Below, one piece after another: positions 25,601 through 33,956 of a stretch of 64,000 nucleotides of DNA (the stretch's first letter is position 1; each line of letters opens with the position of its first letter). The notes below the pieces were generated by a model that made no database searches, was not told the DNA's origin, and saw nothing but the letters and a program-made list of their open reading frames with translations. The DNA is taken from positions 26,355 to 90,354 of the forward strand of contig CALKWO010000414.1 of assembly GCA_938003875.1 (NCBI GenBank). Direction: 5' to 3'. A program made the position numbers and the translations under genes. The DNA is from an uncultured bacterium. GTDB taxonomy: Bacteria > Planctomycetota > Uabimicrobiia > Uabimicrobiales > JABWCH01.

Positions 25601-28233
25601 GAAAGATTTTGCTTGTTTCCGTCTTTGTCTATGGCTAAAATCTGAAAATCCAGAGAACGTCTGTTGGAAGCCTTTTCCTGTTTTACCTGCTGAACGCCAA
25701 GATAAACAGGATAGGGGTAAACCAGAGCGGAATGGCTGGCAGTGGTCGAGCGTCCTCCTGTTTCATGCAATGTTCCCTGCACAATCATTCTGGCTATACC
25801 AGAAGATTTGATTCTTTTAGGAAGTTCTAAGGAAAAGTTTTCTTTTCCGTCCTCTCCGAGAACCTTCTCTCCTTTTAACAGAGAAAAGGGAGCAAAATGA
25901 CATTCAGGGTTTCCAAAAGTATAGTCTTTGTACTGCTTTGGCTGGAATTTTTCGCAGGAAAGCATAGCTTCATAGGATACCTTACGAGAAGAAGCAGGTG
26001 CTCCATGCAGGTGTTTCCCTAACAAATTTACTTCTACTTTATCTCCTGCCTTGCATTCCTGCCCTTCTATACCAATGTTCAGTTTATAGCGGTCAGGCAT
26101 GAAGTTTTCTACCTGGAAAGAGTATCTTCCCATAGCTTCCTTTGCTCCAGGTACCTGTACTATAGCTTCGTAGATTCCCGTCCTCGCTTCCGCAGGCACA
26201 GGCCAGACTATTTCGCTCATGCCCTGTTCATTGCTTTTGAGCAAAGTATGGTAGATTTCTACATTATCAGGTCTTTTCAATCTCAGCTCCAACGGAAAGG
26301 ATGGCGGAACCTGACGATTGGCATCCCGAACAGCGCAGGCCAGATAAACGACTTCAGAGGGGCGATACACTCCCCTGTCTGAATACAAGAAAGCACGGTA
26401 TGCAGAGCTTGTTTTATTCCCTTCTATATCGAAACGCACTGTGTTCCAGGGATGCTCTTCGATTTTCAATACATTGGAATCGTTTTCTCTGCAAACCTGT
26501 ACCAGAAAGGGCACTGTGCCCTGGGGCATTTGGGGAAGAGGGATTCTGGCAAGGCCTGATTCATCGCTGGTGCTTTCACAAAGTTTTTGATTCTTGTTAG
26601 ACCATAGCGTTACCCTGGCCTGAGAGATAACTTCACCCTGAGACAGAGAAGTGACCCAGCAATACAATGCCTGAGCATCTTTCTTGAGAGTAATTCCCAA
26701 ATCGCTTATCATCACAAAGCGTCCATCCTGCTCGGACTGTGTCTTGTCTCCTATGTGAAGATAGTACGCTCCTATGCCTGCATTTTCTCCCAAAATTTCG
26801 GGAAGAGAAAGGGTATTTTTTTGAAGCTCATTTTTTACAGGTAAAACAGGGAGCTCTTTTTGTGCAATGATTTCAGAATACAGGGAATGGTTGTCACCCG
26901 AAGAACTATGCTGCATATAGTGGAGAATATTGTTAGGGAAGACCCTGTACACTTTGGCTACAATCCCAGAGCAATTCATGCTCTCCATAGCGATTTTCTG
27001 TGTACCACGCAGATTCAGAATCTTTCCAGGAGAAGCAAACCGTAGCAGGCTCTCTCTGTTGGGGAAAAGGATATTCCTCGTAAATTCTTTATCCAGGAGA
27101 TAGCCTCTTTTGCTTTTCATTCCTTTGGAGAGCGAAATGCAATAGCTTTGCCCTGGAATGAAATTGCCCGTAACTTTTATGCTATAGCTATATTTTTGAT
27201 AGATATGAACAGGAATTTCGGGTTTGATAGAAATAGCGGAGGCAATATCCTCCGCATCTATGGAATGGGAAAACACCATTTCCATGTAGCAATCTTCTGT
27301 AGAAGGGCTTTGGGGAGTGACATATTCCACAAGCAACTGGGGAAGAACAACGGAAAATTCCTTCATCACATCTTTTTCTATGCCTAAAGGCCCGCTTTTT
27401 CCTCTCAGCCCAGAAAGAATTTTGACAAAGAGCTTCTTTTGATTTTTGAGAAGATTGGTTTTGATATAAATTCTTGATCTGTCTTCTTTTCCATCTGCTT
27501 TTGTGATGGAAACAACTTTTAGGTTTCTTCCCAGATCGTCTTGCAGCAAAAGATGCTTTTCTAAATCTTGGGTAGACACTTCGTCATCAAAGGCGAGGTT
27601 TACATAGTAGGAATTTTCTTCATTTTCATATCCTCTTTCGCCATGAAAAGAAAAGAGGGTCAGAGGGGTCGAGTGAAAATAGTAGGGCGAAATTTTTTCC
27701 AGCCTGCTTCCATCCAGAGCCTGGATTTCTTTCTTTAAGGATATTTCATACCTTGTTGCTTTTGTCATAGCTTTTGTGGATAGTACGAGCAGCGTTCGAT
27801 CAGAATTCCACAAGGTTTGTACTGGCAAAGCAGGGGTAATATCAACCAGAGGCAAGGGTGTTTCTTTATCCATCTGCTCTGGGGTAGCCATAGGCCGATC
27901 AAAATGGATTTCTAAGGAAAGTCTGGACTCAGAGCCTGGGTTTTGCCTGTGTTCCAAAACTTTCAAGGAGGAAAGAGAATTCCTGTACATCCATTCTCTG
28001 GTCTGCATACCAGCAAAAAAAACGATCATGCCCAAAAACATACAAAAGAACAGAAAACCTATATTTCTATGCTTTTTCAGAAACAGAGAATGAATACAGG
28101 CAAGAGAGTCCTTCCACAGTCCTGGAATTTCTGGGTTTTGCAAAAGAAATTTTTCAGGAGGCACGCTTGCCCCCTCTTTTGCATACCGTGCAATCGCCTG
28201 AGAAATCTTCTCTGAATTATGCTGATTTTCCAT
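22690..28233 (-). CDS. Alpha-2-macroglobulin family protein with thioester
   Basis: 1847 residues from the ATG at 28233 (GGGG upstream); the longer open frame runs through the promoter. The N-terminus is a short cytoplasmic helical part and one membrane anchor (IGFLFFCMFLGMIVFFAGMQ, about residues 40-60), instead of the lipobox of E. coli YfhM. MG-type Ig-like domains follow (SAYRAFLYSDRGVYRPSEVV), then a bait region. The thiol-ester domain has LLGYPYGCLEQTTSRAFPLL (Cys about residue 1379, C-L-E-Q thioester), and a receptor-binding-like end follows. Such proteins trap proteases outside the inner membrane. No penicillin-binding protein 1C partner lies nearby; the secreted M4 protease is 3 kb away. 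Confidence 0.95.
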   Translation of the reverse strand: MENQHNSEKISQAIARYAKEGASVPPEKFLLQNPEIPGLWKDSLACIHSLFLKKHRNIGFLFFCMFLGMIVFFAGMQTREWMYRNSLSSLKVLEHRQNPGSESRLSLEIHFDRPMATPEQMDKETPLPLVDITPALPVQTLWNSDRTLLVLSTKAMTKATRYEISLKKEIQALDGSRLEKISPYYFHSTPLTLFSFHGERGYENEENSYYVNLAFDDEVSTQDLEKHLLLQDDLGRNLKVVSITKADGKEDRSRIYIKTNLLKNQKKLFVKILSGLRGKSGPLGIEKDVMKEFSVVLPQLLVEYVTPQSPSTEDCYMEMVFSHSIDAEDIASAISIKPEIPVHIYQKYSYSIKVTGNFIPGQSYCISLSKGMKSKRGYLLDKEFTRNILFPNRESLLRFASPGKILNLRGTQKIAMESMNCSGIVAKVYRVFPNNILHYMQHSSSGDNHSLYSEIIAQKELPVLPVKNELQKNTLSLPEILGENAGIGAYYLHIGDKTQSEQDGRFVMISDLGITLKKDAQALYCWVTSLSQGEVISQARVTLWSNKNQKLCESTSDESGLARIPLPQMPQGTVPFLVQVCRENDSNVLKIEEHPWNTVRFDIEGNKTSSAYRAFLYSDRGVYRPSEVVYLACAVRDANRQVPPSFPLELRLKRPDNVEIYHTLLKSNEQGMSEIVWPVPAEARTGIYEAIVQVPGAKEAMGRYSFQVENFMPDRYKLNIGIEGQECKAGDKVEVNLLGKHLHGAPASSRKVSYEAMLSCEKFQPKQYKDYTFGNPECHFAPFSLLKGEKVLGEDGKENFSLELPKRIKSSGIARMIVQGTLHETGGRSTTASHSALVYPYPVYLGVQQVKQEKASNRRSLDFQILAIDKDGNKQNLSSLEVKVYKTNWYWSRESHDEDGGYRYIQKNTEIHREERELPEGTAEYSFTPEDYGDYVLSLTDKQSGSSTTMQFSSWGNAAGSRKVEKEYLLLTLDKKEYKIGEKATIQIVSPLDGIALVCLEREKVFSTQVVKVQNGSASVSFPIEKEYIPNVYCTATVVKSTLKDPLYRAYGICSLPLNLGEKKIGMELSLPEKARPKDRVEVSLSLSLDGKPLSDAYITLAAVDEGICSLTQFKTPDPFACFYGKEALQVVSSDMYRQILAETPPGGDTAYLSNRRTKQPLSGKNKSVAIWIGGLKSDEEGKVKTFLTIPDYIGQIRFMAVAFCKDAFSSKQSSLSVTLPALLEVSTPRFAAWGDDFLVTASLRNQTGKTEQGILSLTASHGLRLTGEQRISQEIENTKESIYRFWVHCDEKSQEGNLSFQGSLGEEKLEKTISLMLRPSRSLVENVQIGSMASQGVHSVKTQGEWMSGTGEVSMTVSRKPLLSFGSSLEYLLGYPYGCLEQTTSRAFPLLYLQDILSLLPARNQKLQNKQDIPYYISAAIHRLMLMQTSEGCFSMWPGYDYSYPWGSVYAGHFLVEASKKGYEVPDHCMKDLLAWLRKKLSQNCDDRFDYEVRAYAAYVLACAEKIAYSDMAHIVEKKWDFSSLEAQFVYAAAAKLGKGVLASSLPIAKAQKQEEQETGGNLNSSARNQAIALLVALENTPDHPSLGNIVASLMESASQGCWANTQENSWALLALGKYFQNFSHEENNAFSGKIYHNNTLLAEFDGENDAKILFPCDQETSINIETSGKGFFYRLTSRGIPQSTMVQEKQQGITVKRYLLNEEGNPLEENTIQHGELVFLAIQIQGKSHYKNLALEQLLPAGMEAENPRLANTNQLERNFRGFRESLSQKTKSFGIRTLSLDHIEILDDRAYLFFDMNWEGNSILYLPLRAISPGTFSFPATQVSCMYSPNIQGNTSSSTLKIEE

Positions 28234-28309
28234 AAAGACCCCTTTCTTAATATACTTTTCATGGCTAAAAACAAATGTAATATATTTTTTATAAAAATAT
28301 ATTTTTAAA

Positions 28310-28328
28310 TATACTTTATTAAAGTATA
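28310..28328. promoter_or_regulatory. Palindrome over the alpha-2-macroglobulin -10 region
   Basis: TATACTTTA, one central base, TAAAGTATA: a 9-bp inverted repeat covering the -10 element of the minus-strand promoter. Its position and size suit a repressor operator. No regulator is identified. Confidence 0.4.
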
Positions 28329-28349
28329 AAATAAAAAGGGCAATGTCAA
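28321..28349 (-). promoter_or_regulatory. Promoter of the alpha-2-macroglobulin gene
   Basis: -35 TTGACA (28344-28349) and -10 TACTTT (28321-28326), spacing 17. TATACT two bases earlier is an alternative -10. The 5' leader is about 80 nt. Confidence 0.55.
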
Positions 28350-28429
28350 TCAGAAAATTTTTTTGAAAAGTCGATTTTAGAAAAGCAATCACTTGCGCTG
28401 CATACAGAGTCAAATAATATGCGATTTAA

Positions 28430-28545
28430 ACCACAGATGAACACAAATGAACGCAGATAATTTTTAAACTTCGTGTTCTTCGTGTTCTTTGTGGTAAAAT
28501 TTTTTATTTATTTGTGTTTATCTGTGTTTATTTGTGGTTCTTTAT
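28430..28545. repeat. R2-type inverted repeat
   Basis: AACCACAGATGAACACAAAT near 28431 is mirrored by TATCTGTGTTTATTTGTGGT near 28518. The centre holds a direct pair CTTCGTGTT. It resembles the dispersed 'accac-gaa' repeats elsewhere in the window. Confidence 0.5.
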
Positions 28546-28576
28546 TTATGTATGCAATCCATCCGAGATGTGCTGT

Positions 28577-28622
28577 AAAAAAAAAAATCGCAGAGAAGAG
28601 CCTTCCTCTCTGCGATTTTTTT
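28577..28622 (-). terminator. Rho-independent terminator after groEL
   Basis: Stem AAATCGCAGAGA / TCTCTGCGATTT with a 10-nt loop. It is flanked by A and T runs on both sides and lies 24 nt beyond the groEL stop. The symmetry would let it work in both directions. Confidence 0.85.
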
Positions 28623-28645
28623 AGATTCAGAAAAATTTCAATGGT

Positions 28646-30292
28646 TTAATACATTCCGTGCATTCCAGGGTGCATTCCGCCTGCTTGTGGGCCAGCGGGT
28701 TTCTTTTCTTCAGGAATTTCACTGATGATAGCCTCTGTGGTCAAGAGCAGTCCAGCGATGCTGGCAGCATTTTGCAATGCGCATCTTGTGACTTTGGTAG
28801 GATCGATGATGCCTGTCTTTACCATATCTACATACTGGTTGCTTTCAGCATCATAGCCAAAATTCTGTTCTTTTTCACTCAGGACTCTTTGGGCAACAAC
28901 AGCACCATCAATTCCTGCATTGGCAGCGATCTGACGCAAAGGAGCTTCCAGGGCGCGGAAAACAATGTCTACGCCAGTCAGTTCATCACCACTGAGTGTT
29001 TTCTTGAGATCTTCCAATACGGTTCTTGCTCTCAGAATAGCGACTCCTCCACCAGGAAGAATTCCTTCTTCTACTGCTGCTCTGGTTGCATGGAGTGCAT
29101 CTTCTACTCTTGCTTTTCTTTCTTTCATTTCGACTTCTGTGGCAGCACCGACATGGATTTCTGCTACTCCGCCTGCCAGCTTGGCAAGTCTTTCCTGGAG
29201 CTTTTCTCTATCATAGTCTGAAGTGGTAATGTCGATTTCTTTGCGGATTTGTGCAATGCGTGCCTGTATGTCTTTGGGCTTTCCAGCACCTTCAATCAAA
29301 ATGGTATCTTCTTTGCTGACAATGACTTTTTTAGCACGACCAAGATCTGCCAAACCTAGACTTTCCAGGGTGATTCCTAAATCTTCGAAAATAGCTTTGC
29401 CATTGGTCAGAATAGCAATATCTTCGAGCATGGCTTTACGACGATCACCGAAACCAGGAGCTTTTACTGCGCAGCATTGGAAAATTCCTCTGAGCTTATT
29501 CACAACCAGAGTTGCCAAAGCTTCGCCTTCCATATCTTCCGAGATAATCAGAAGGGGTTTGCCTGCCTGGGCTATTTTTTCTAAAAGAGGCACTAAATCT
29601 TTGATAGAGGTGATTTTTTTCTCGTGTATTAAAATATAAGGATCTTCGAGAACGCATTCCATTTCCTGGGGATTGGTAACAAAATGAGGAGATATATAGC
29701 CTTTATCGAACTGCATTCCTTCTACCAGTTCTACTGTAGTATCCAGACTTTTGCCTTCCTCTACTGTGATAACGCCGTCTTTGCCTACTTTTTCCATTGC
29801 ATCTGCTATAATTTCACCTATTACTCTATCATTATTCGCAGCAATGATTCCGACTTGAGCAATTTCTTTCTTGTCTTTAATTGTAATGCTCATTTTTTCC
29901 AATTTTTGGATAATAGCAGCAACAGCTTTATCTATTCCTCTTTTTAATGCCATAGAATTGGCACCAGCAACTACATTTTTCAGACCTTCTTCAAAGATAG
30001 CCTCTGCCATAACAGTAGCAGTCGTTGTTCCATCTCCTGCGACATCAGATGTTTTGGATGCTACTTCTCGAACCATCTGAGCACCCATATTTTGATAGGA
30101 ATCTTCCAGCTCGATCTCTTTTGCAACTGTAACACCATCTTTGGTAATCAGAGGAGCACCATAACTTTTTTCCAGAATAACATTTCTTCCACGAGGACCC
30201 AGAGTGGATTTGACTGCACGTGCTAATATCTTGACTCCCTTGCGTATGGATTCGCGAGCTTCCAGATCAAAGGCTATTTTCTTCTTCGCCAT
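28646..30292 (-). CDS. groEL: Chaperonin GroEL (60 kDa)
   Basis: 548 residues, full length. Equatorial ATP-site motifs KSTLGPRGRNVILEK and VAGDGTTTATVMAEAIFEEG are present, as is the conserved GANSMALKRGIDKAV. The C-terminal tail is GGMHPGMHGMY, the Gly-Met-rich chain that fills the ring cavity. It works with GroES to fold cytosolic proteins. It follows groES by 53 bp with a GGAG ribosome binding site, and ends at a strong terminator. Confidence 0.99.
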   Translation of the reverse strand: MAKKKIAFDLEARESIRKGVKILARAVKSTLGPRGRNVILEKSYGAPLITKDGVTVAKEIELEDSYQNMGAQMVREVASKTSDVAGDGTTTATVMAEAIFEEGLKNVVAGANSMALKRGIDKAVAAIIQKLEKMSITIKDKKEIAQVGIIAANNDRVIGEIIADAMEKVGKDGVITVEEGKSLDTTVELVEGMQFDKGYISPHFVTNPQEMECVLEDPYILIHEKKITSIKDLVPLLEKIAQAGKPLLIISEDMEGEALATLVVNKLRGIFQCCAVKAPGFGDRRKAMLEDIAILTNGKAIFEDLGITLESLGLADLGRAKKVIVSKEDTILIEGAGKPKDIQARIAQIRKEIDITTSDYDREKLQERLAKLAGGVAEIHVGAATEVEMKERKARVEDALHATRAAVEEGILPGGGVAILRARTVLEDLKKTLSGDELTGVDIVFRALEAPLRQIAANAGIDGAVVAQRVLSEKEQNFGYDAESNQYVDMVKTGIIDPTKVTRCALQNAASIAGLLLTTEAIISEIPEEKKPAGPQAGGMHPGMHGMY

Positions 30293-30345
30293 AAACTATT
30301 CTCCTTAATTTTATTATTTTTCCAAAGGAACTGTTTTAAAATAAT

Positions 30346-30630
30346 CTATTTAATGATGGCTAAAATTTCGTCTTCCGAAAGAATCAGATACTCTTCTCCT
30401 TCTACTTTGACTTCTGTTCCTGCATAGGAGGTAAAAAGTACTCTGTCATTTTCTTTGACTGTAAAGGCAGCTCTTTGTCCATTGTCCAAAAGCTTTCCTT
30501 CACCTAACGCTATAACTCTACCTTCCTTTGGTTTTTCTTTAGCTGTTTCTGGAAGAACTATGCCACCTTTTGTTTTTTCTTCTGCTTGCAAACGTTTAAG
30601 TAAAATTTTATCTCCAATAGGTTTAATCAT
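30346..30630 (-). CDS. groES: Co-chaperonin GroES (10 kDa)
   Basis: 94 residues, full length. Typical sequence IKPIGDKILLKRLQAEEKTK, then the mobile loop GGIVLPETAKEKPKEG and GRVIALGEGKLL; the end is EEYLILSEDEILAIIK. It caps the GroEL ring. First gene of the groES-groEL operon, with GGAG 8 nt before the ATG. No CIRCE operator was found upstream. Confidence 0.99.
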   Translation of the reverse strand: MIKPIGDKILLKRLQAEEKTKGGIVLPETAKEKPKEGRVIALGEGKLLDNGQRAAFTVKENDRVLFTSYAGTEVKVEGEEYLILSEDEILAIIK

Positions 30631-30921
30631 TATAGCTTCTCCTTTTAATTACCAGGGAATCATCCCCTAGTGTAAAATACTAACCCAGAAGGGTAAAAAA
30701 AGACTTTTTTCTAAAAAATATATTGATTTAATATATGCCTTAGCAAAAAAAGTGCCTAATTTTATTTTTTTTTAGAAAAAATATAATTTGTTGATTCAGA
30801 AAGAATTAGAGAAACTAAAAAAAATATGCTATAAAATATCCTGGTCAAAATGACATTTTTTTATAAGGATATGGTCATTGTGGCAAAAATTTCAAAATTG
30901 CTTTTTAGCTGGATTTATAGT

Positions 30922-30951
30922 TTGACAAAGTTGAAAATTTTGTGATAGAAT
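30922..30951 (+). promoter_or_regulatory. Promoter of the MCE transport operon
   Basis: -35 TTGACA (30922-30927) and -10 TAGAAT (30946-30951), spacing 18. This leaves a leader of about 135 nt before the first gene. Confidence 0.6.
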
Positions 30952-30998
30952 TCTGCAATTAAAAGAAATTTTAAAGTCTGTGTTAGCCAAAATTCTAT

Positions 30999-31051
30999 TC
31001 TAACATTTTCCTGTGGTTTACCGATAAATAAATACCACAGAATCTGTTAGA
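30999..31051 (+). promoter_or_regulatory. Leader hairpin upstream of the MCE ATPase gene
   Basis: Nested arms TCTAACA ... TGTTAGA and CTGTGGT ... ACCACAG, separated by a small internal loop and a 16-nt apical loop. There is no U tract, so it is not a terminator. It could stabilise or regulate the mRNA. Confidence 0.4.
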
Positions 31052-31093
31052 ACCAGCCAAAATCAGGTTGTACATACTTCAAGAGAAGTTAGA

Positions 31094-31864
31094 ATGATAA
31101 AATTAAAAAATGTTTATAAAAAACTAGGCAACAAACAGGTTCTTGATGGCGTAAACTTCGAAGTAGAAGAAGGAAGCACTTATGTTATCATTGGACGCAG
31201 TGGTACAGGCAAAAGCGTTACATTGAAAAACATCATCGGACTTCTCACGCCTGATAAAGGAGAAGTGGAAGTGTTGAACGAGAAAGTCCATGAACTTTTG
31301 CCTCGCCAATTTTATGAACTACGCAAGAATATTGGTGTCCTTTTTCAAAGTGGTGCTCTAATCAACTGGCTTAGTGTAGAAGAAAATGTCGCTCTGCCTC
31401 TTTGGGAGCATGAGCGATTTTCTGCTGCCAAAGTCAAAGAAATTGTCAGAGAAAAGCTTGCCCTTGTTGATCTTGCAGGCGTTGAGCATCTTATGCCTTC
31501 TTCTTTATCGGGAGGAATGAAAAAAAGAGTAGGGCTGGCACGTGCCATTGTCAGAGATCCTAAAATTATTCTTTATGATGAGCCAACAAGTGGGTTGGAC
31601 CCTGTAATGAGCAGCCAGATCAATGAATTGATTCTGTCTTTACAGCAAAAGCTCAATGTTACATCTATTTGTGTTACTCATGATATGAATTCTGCCTATA
31701 TGATAGCCAATAAGATTGGTATGCTATATGAAGGAAAAATCATTGAAGAAGGAACTCCTCTGGAAATAAAAAATACCAGAAACCCTATCGTCAGGCAGTT
31801 TATCGAAGGAAATACAAAAGGGCCATTAACGCAAAACAGCAAAGAAGGAGACGAATTACTATGA
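31094..31864 (+). CDS. ABC transporter ATPase of an MCE (Mla-type) lipid transporter
   Basis: 256 residues. Walker A GRSGTGKS, Q-loop LFQSGALINWLSVEENV, signature SLSGGMKKRVGLARAI, Walker B IILYDEPTSGLDP and H-loop CVTHDMNSAYMIANKIG. The SGALIN Q-loop followed by S-V-x-E-N-V is typical of MlaF-type ATPases, which power phospholipid movement between the two membranes. Its stop overlaps the next gene's start (ATGA), which encodes the matching MCE protein. The permease (MlaE) that should join them is not in the window. Confidence 0.93.
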   Translation: MIKLKNVYKKLGNKQVLDGVNFEVEEGSTYVIIGRSGTGKSVTLKNIIGLLTPDKGEVEVLNEKVHELLPRQFYELRKNIGVLFQSGALINWLSVEENVALPLWEHERFSAAKVKEIVREKLALVDLAGVEHLMPSSLSGGMKKRVGLARAIVRDPKIILYDEPTSGLDPVMSSQINELILSLQQKLNVTSICVTHDMNSAYMIANKIGMLYEGKIIEEGTPLEIKNTRNPIVRQFIEGNTKGPLTQNSKEGDELL

Positions 31865-33060
31865 AGAAGTTGAGCCAGGATTTTTTGGTAGGCATCCTAT
31901 TTTTTTCAGGTCTTGTTTTGGTTGGAATATTTACTGTTGTCATCAAAGACCTTCCTACTTTAAAAGGTACATACGGAAAACTTTCTGTAATTTTTGATCG
32001 CGTTTCAGGGCTGGAAAAAGGGCATAAAGTATTGGCATCGGGAATGGAAGTAGGGCAGGTTTCTGAACTGGATCTGCAAGAAGACGGAAGCGTTAAAGTA
32101 GGGATCAATCTCACACATAAGCTCAAACTCTATAAAGGTTATAAGATTAGCGTTAAGGATGCCAGTGCGTTGGGTGGAAAGTATGTCAACATCGAGCTAG
32201 GCAGCCAGGAAGAAGGCCCTATCTCCGTAACTCCTTTAGGATATATGGAAGATAAGCTAACTCCGCTGGATGGTTCTGCACAGCCTGGGCTATTGGATGA
32301 TCCTAATCTAAGAGAAACCATGCAATATCTGAAAAGCATTGCAAAAAAAATTGACCAGGGAAATGGTACTGTAGGTTTGCTCATCAACCAAAGAGAGATT
32401 TATGATGATATAAAAAAAGCCGCTAGCAATATAAGGGAAATCACTGACCAGATGCGCAGTACACAAGGAACTATTGGTAAATTGCTTTACGATCATCAGC
32501 TTTATGACAAAATCAACAAGATTGTCAGCAATGTAGAGGACATAACAGAAACAGTCAGGAGCGGTAGGGGGACTTTAGGTAAATTGGTGAATGATGACGC
32601 ACTCTATATCAATGCTAAAGATACATTGGCCGATGCCAAAAAGACTATGGCAAACCTGAGCGAAATCACAGACCAGGTAAAACAAGGAAAAGGCACAATA
32701 GGCAAACTTTTTACGGACGAAAAAGTATATAATGAACTGGAACGAGCCTTGTCAGATGCGCGAACAATGATGAACAACATCAATGAAATAGCCAAACAAA
32801 TCAACAGTGGACAGGGGACATTCGGCGTTCTTTTAAAGGACGAAGAAACAGCAAAGAACATCAAGGAGACTCTTGCTAACATTAAAACCGTTTCCCAACG
32901 TCTTGAAAAGGGGGAAGGAACCGTAGGTAAGCTCCTTTCTGATGATACTCTCTATAAGGAAATCCGCAGAGTGGTAAAGAGTATTTCGGATTCTATGGAA
33001 GATGCAAGAGAGCAGGTTCCTATCACAACATTCACAGGCTTATTGTTTAAGGCATTTTAG
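31861..33060 (+). CDS. MCE (MlaD-like) membrane-anchored lipid-binding protein
   Basis: 399 residues. One N-terminal membrane helix (FLVGILFFSGLVLVGIFTVV) and an MCE domain (LSVIFDRVSGLEKGHKVLAS, ISVKDASALGGKYVNIELGS). The rest is four or five helical repeats of about 40-55 residues, each starting G-x-G-T-I/V-G-K-L-x-x-D-x-x-L-Y (for example QGTIGKLLYDHQLYDKINKI and RGTLGKLVNDDALYINAKDT). Long helical MCE tails form tubes or needles that span the periplasm. It starts within the ATPase stop codon and lies 3 bp before the MBL-fold gene, so all three are co-transcribed. Confidence 0.92.
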   Translation: MKKLSQDFLVGILFFSGLVLVGIFTVVIKDLPTLKGTYGKLSVIFDRVSGLEKGHKVLASGMEVGQVSELDLQEDGSVKVGINLTHKLKLYKGYKISVKDASALGGKYVNIELGSQEEGPISVTPLGYMEDKLTPLDGSAQPGLLDDPNLRETMQYLKSIAKKIDQGNGTVGLLINQREIYDDIKKAASNIREITDQMRSTQGTIGKLLYDHQLYDKINKIVSNVEDITETVRSGRGTLGKLVNDDALYINAKDTLADAKKTMANLSEITDQVKQGKGTIGKLFTDEKVYNELERALSDARTMMNNINEIAKQINSGQGTFGVLLKDEETAKNIKETLANIKTVSQRLEKGEGTVGKLLSDDTLYKEIRRVVKSISDSMEDAREQVPITTFTGLLFKAF

Positions 33061-33062
33061 TC

Positions 33063-33956
33063 ATGGGAACATTCATCAAGCCAAACATTTATATGTCGGA
33101 AAGAACAGTAGCGATTCTAGGAGATGAAAGCATCACCCTGATAGAGCCAGGATATGATGTTGTTGTATCAGGAAAATACCAGGGGAGTTCTATAGAAGAT
33201 GTTCTGAACTTGAGCCAGTCTATACATAAACCTGTTCGCTATATTGCCTTCTCTCATGCGCATGGTGACCATGTTGGTAATTTGCCATTCTATCTGAAAA
33301 GAATTCCAGAACAGCCTTTTTTGATAGGCCATGCCAATAGCCCTATTTTTACAAAGCTGGAACAATCTGCCTTGATCAATCCTAAAAAATTTATCAAGGT
33401 ATCCCAGGAAAAGCAGATAGAATTTTTAGATAATAAAGAATATCATTTTTTATCTACTCCAGGGCATAATAGTTCCCTGGATGATATTTCTATCTTTTTC
33501 CCAGAACAAAAAATTTTATTCCTGGGAGATTTGTATCAACCCCAGGGCAGTCTATATGAAAAAAGCGATGGTGTCAGCCCTGTGCCATTTTTCTATGATG
33601 GAAATGCTTATCTTTCTTCTTTGAAGAGACTTATGGAAACCAAATTCGACATGATAATTACAGGCCATGGAGAAATCTTGAATGAAAAAAATGGTTATAA
33701 TGGCCTTTTTGTGACCTATCGCTGCATCCAGCGGATTCAACAACTTTCAGAGCAATATGTAAAAAACTATGCTAAACAAGGTTCTGAAATACTTTGTGAA
33801 AAGGTTTATGATAGTATAGTGAAAGAAAGAAACTACGATTTGCAGCGTGCCCAGGCAAGAAAGAACAGGCAGGACTATCATGGCAAATGCGACTATGAAA
33901 TGTATGATAGGCCTGGAATTTTATCTTTTATTATGGAGTTCCTTTCTAAGAATTAG
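33063..33956 (+). CDS. MBL-fold metallo-hydrolase
   Basis: 297 residues. The metal-site motif SHAHGDHVGN (H-x-H-x-D-H) is followed by TPGHNSSLDDISIFFPEQ (His ligand), FLGDLYQ (Asp ligand) and ITGHGE (final His), giving a full dinuclear zinc site of the beta-lactamase/glyoxalase II superfamily. The substrate cannot be named. It starts 3 bp after the MCE gene, so a link with lipid transport or lipid hydrolysis is possible but unproven. There is no signal peptide, so it is cytoplasmic. Confidence 0.85.
   Translation: MGTFIKPNIYMSERTVAILGDESITLIEPGYDVVVSGKYQGSSIEDVLNLSQSIHKPVRYIAFSHAHGDHVGNLPFYLKRIPEQPFLIGHANSPIFTKLEQSALINPKKFIKVSQEKQIEFLDNKEYHFLSTPGHNSSLDDISIFFPEQKILFLGDLYQPQGSLYEKSDGVSPVPFFYDGNAYLSSLKRLMETKFDMIITGHGEILNEKNGYNGLFVTYRCIQRIQQLSEQYVKNYAKQGSEILCEKVYDSIVKERNYDLQRAQARKNRQDYHGKCDYEMYDRPGILSFIMEFLSKN

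Larger units (their letters stand above)
28234..28645. other. Intergenic region between alpha-2-macroglobulin and groEL
   Basis: Contains the alpha-2-macroglobulin promoter and palindrome (28310-28349), an R2-type inverted repeat (28430-28545) and the groEL terminator (28577-28622). No gene was seen. Confidence 0.6.
30631..31093. other. Divergent control region between groES and the MCE operon
   Basis: AT-rich. Holds the plus-strand MCE promoter (30922-30951) and a leader hairpin (30999-31051). A short imperfect palindrome (TTAGCA, seven bases, TGCCTAA near 30738) is the only CIRCE-like trace. No gene was seen. Confidence 0.5.

Noticed and set aside
30738..30760. CIRCE-like palindrome (TTAGCA ... 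TGCCTAA) upstream of groES
   Set aside because: The arms are short and the spacing does not match TTAGCACTC-N9-GAGTGCTAA. HrcA control of this groES operon is not supported.
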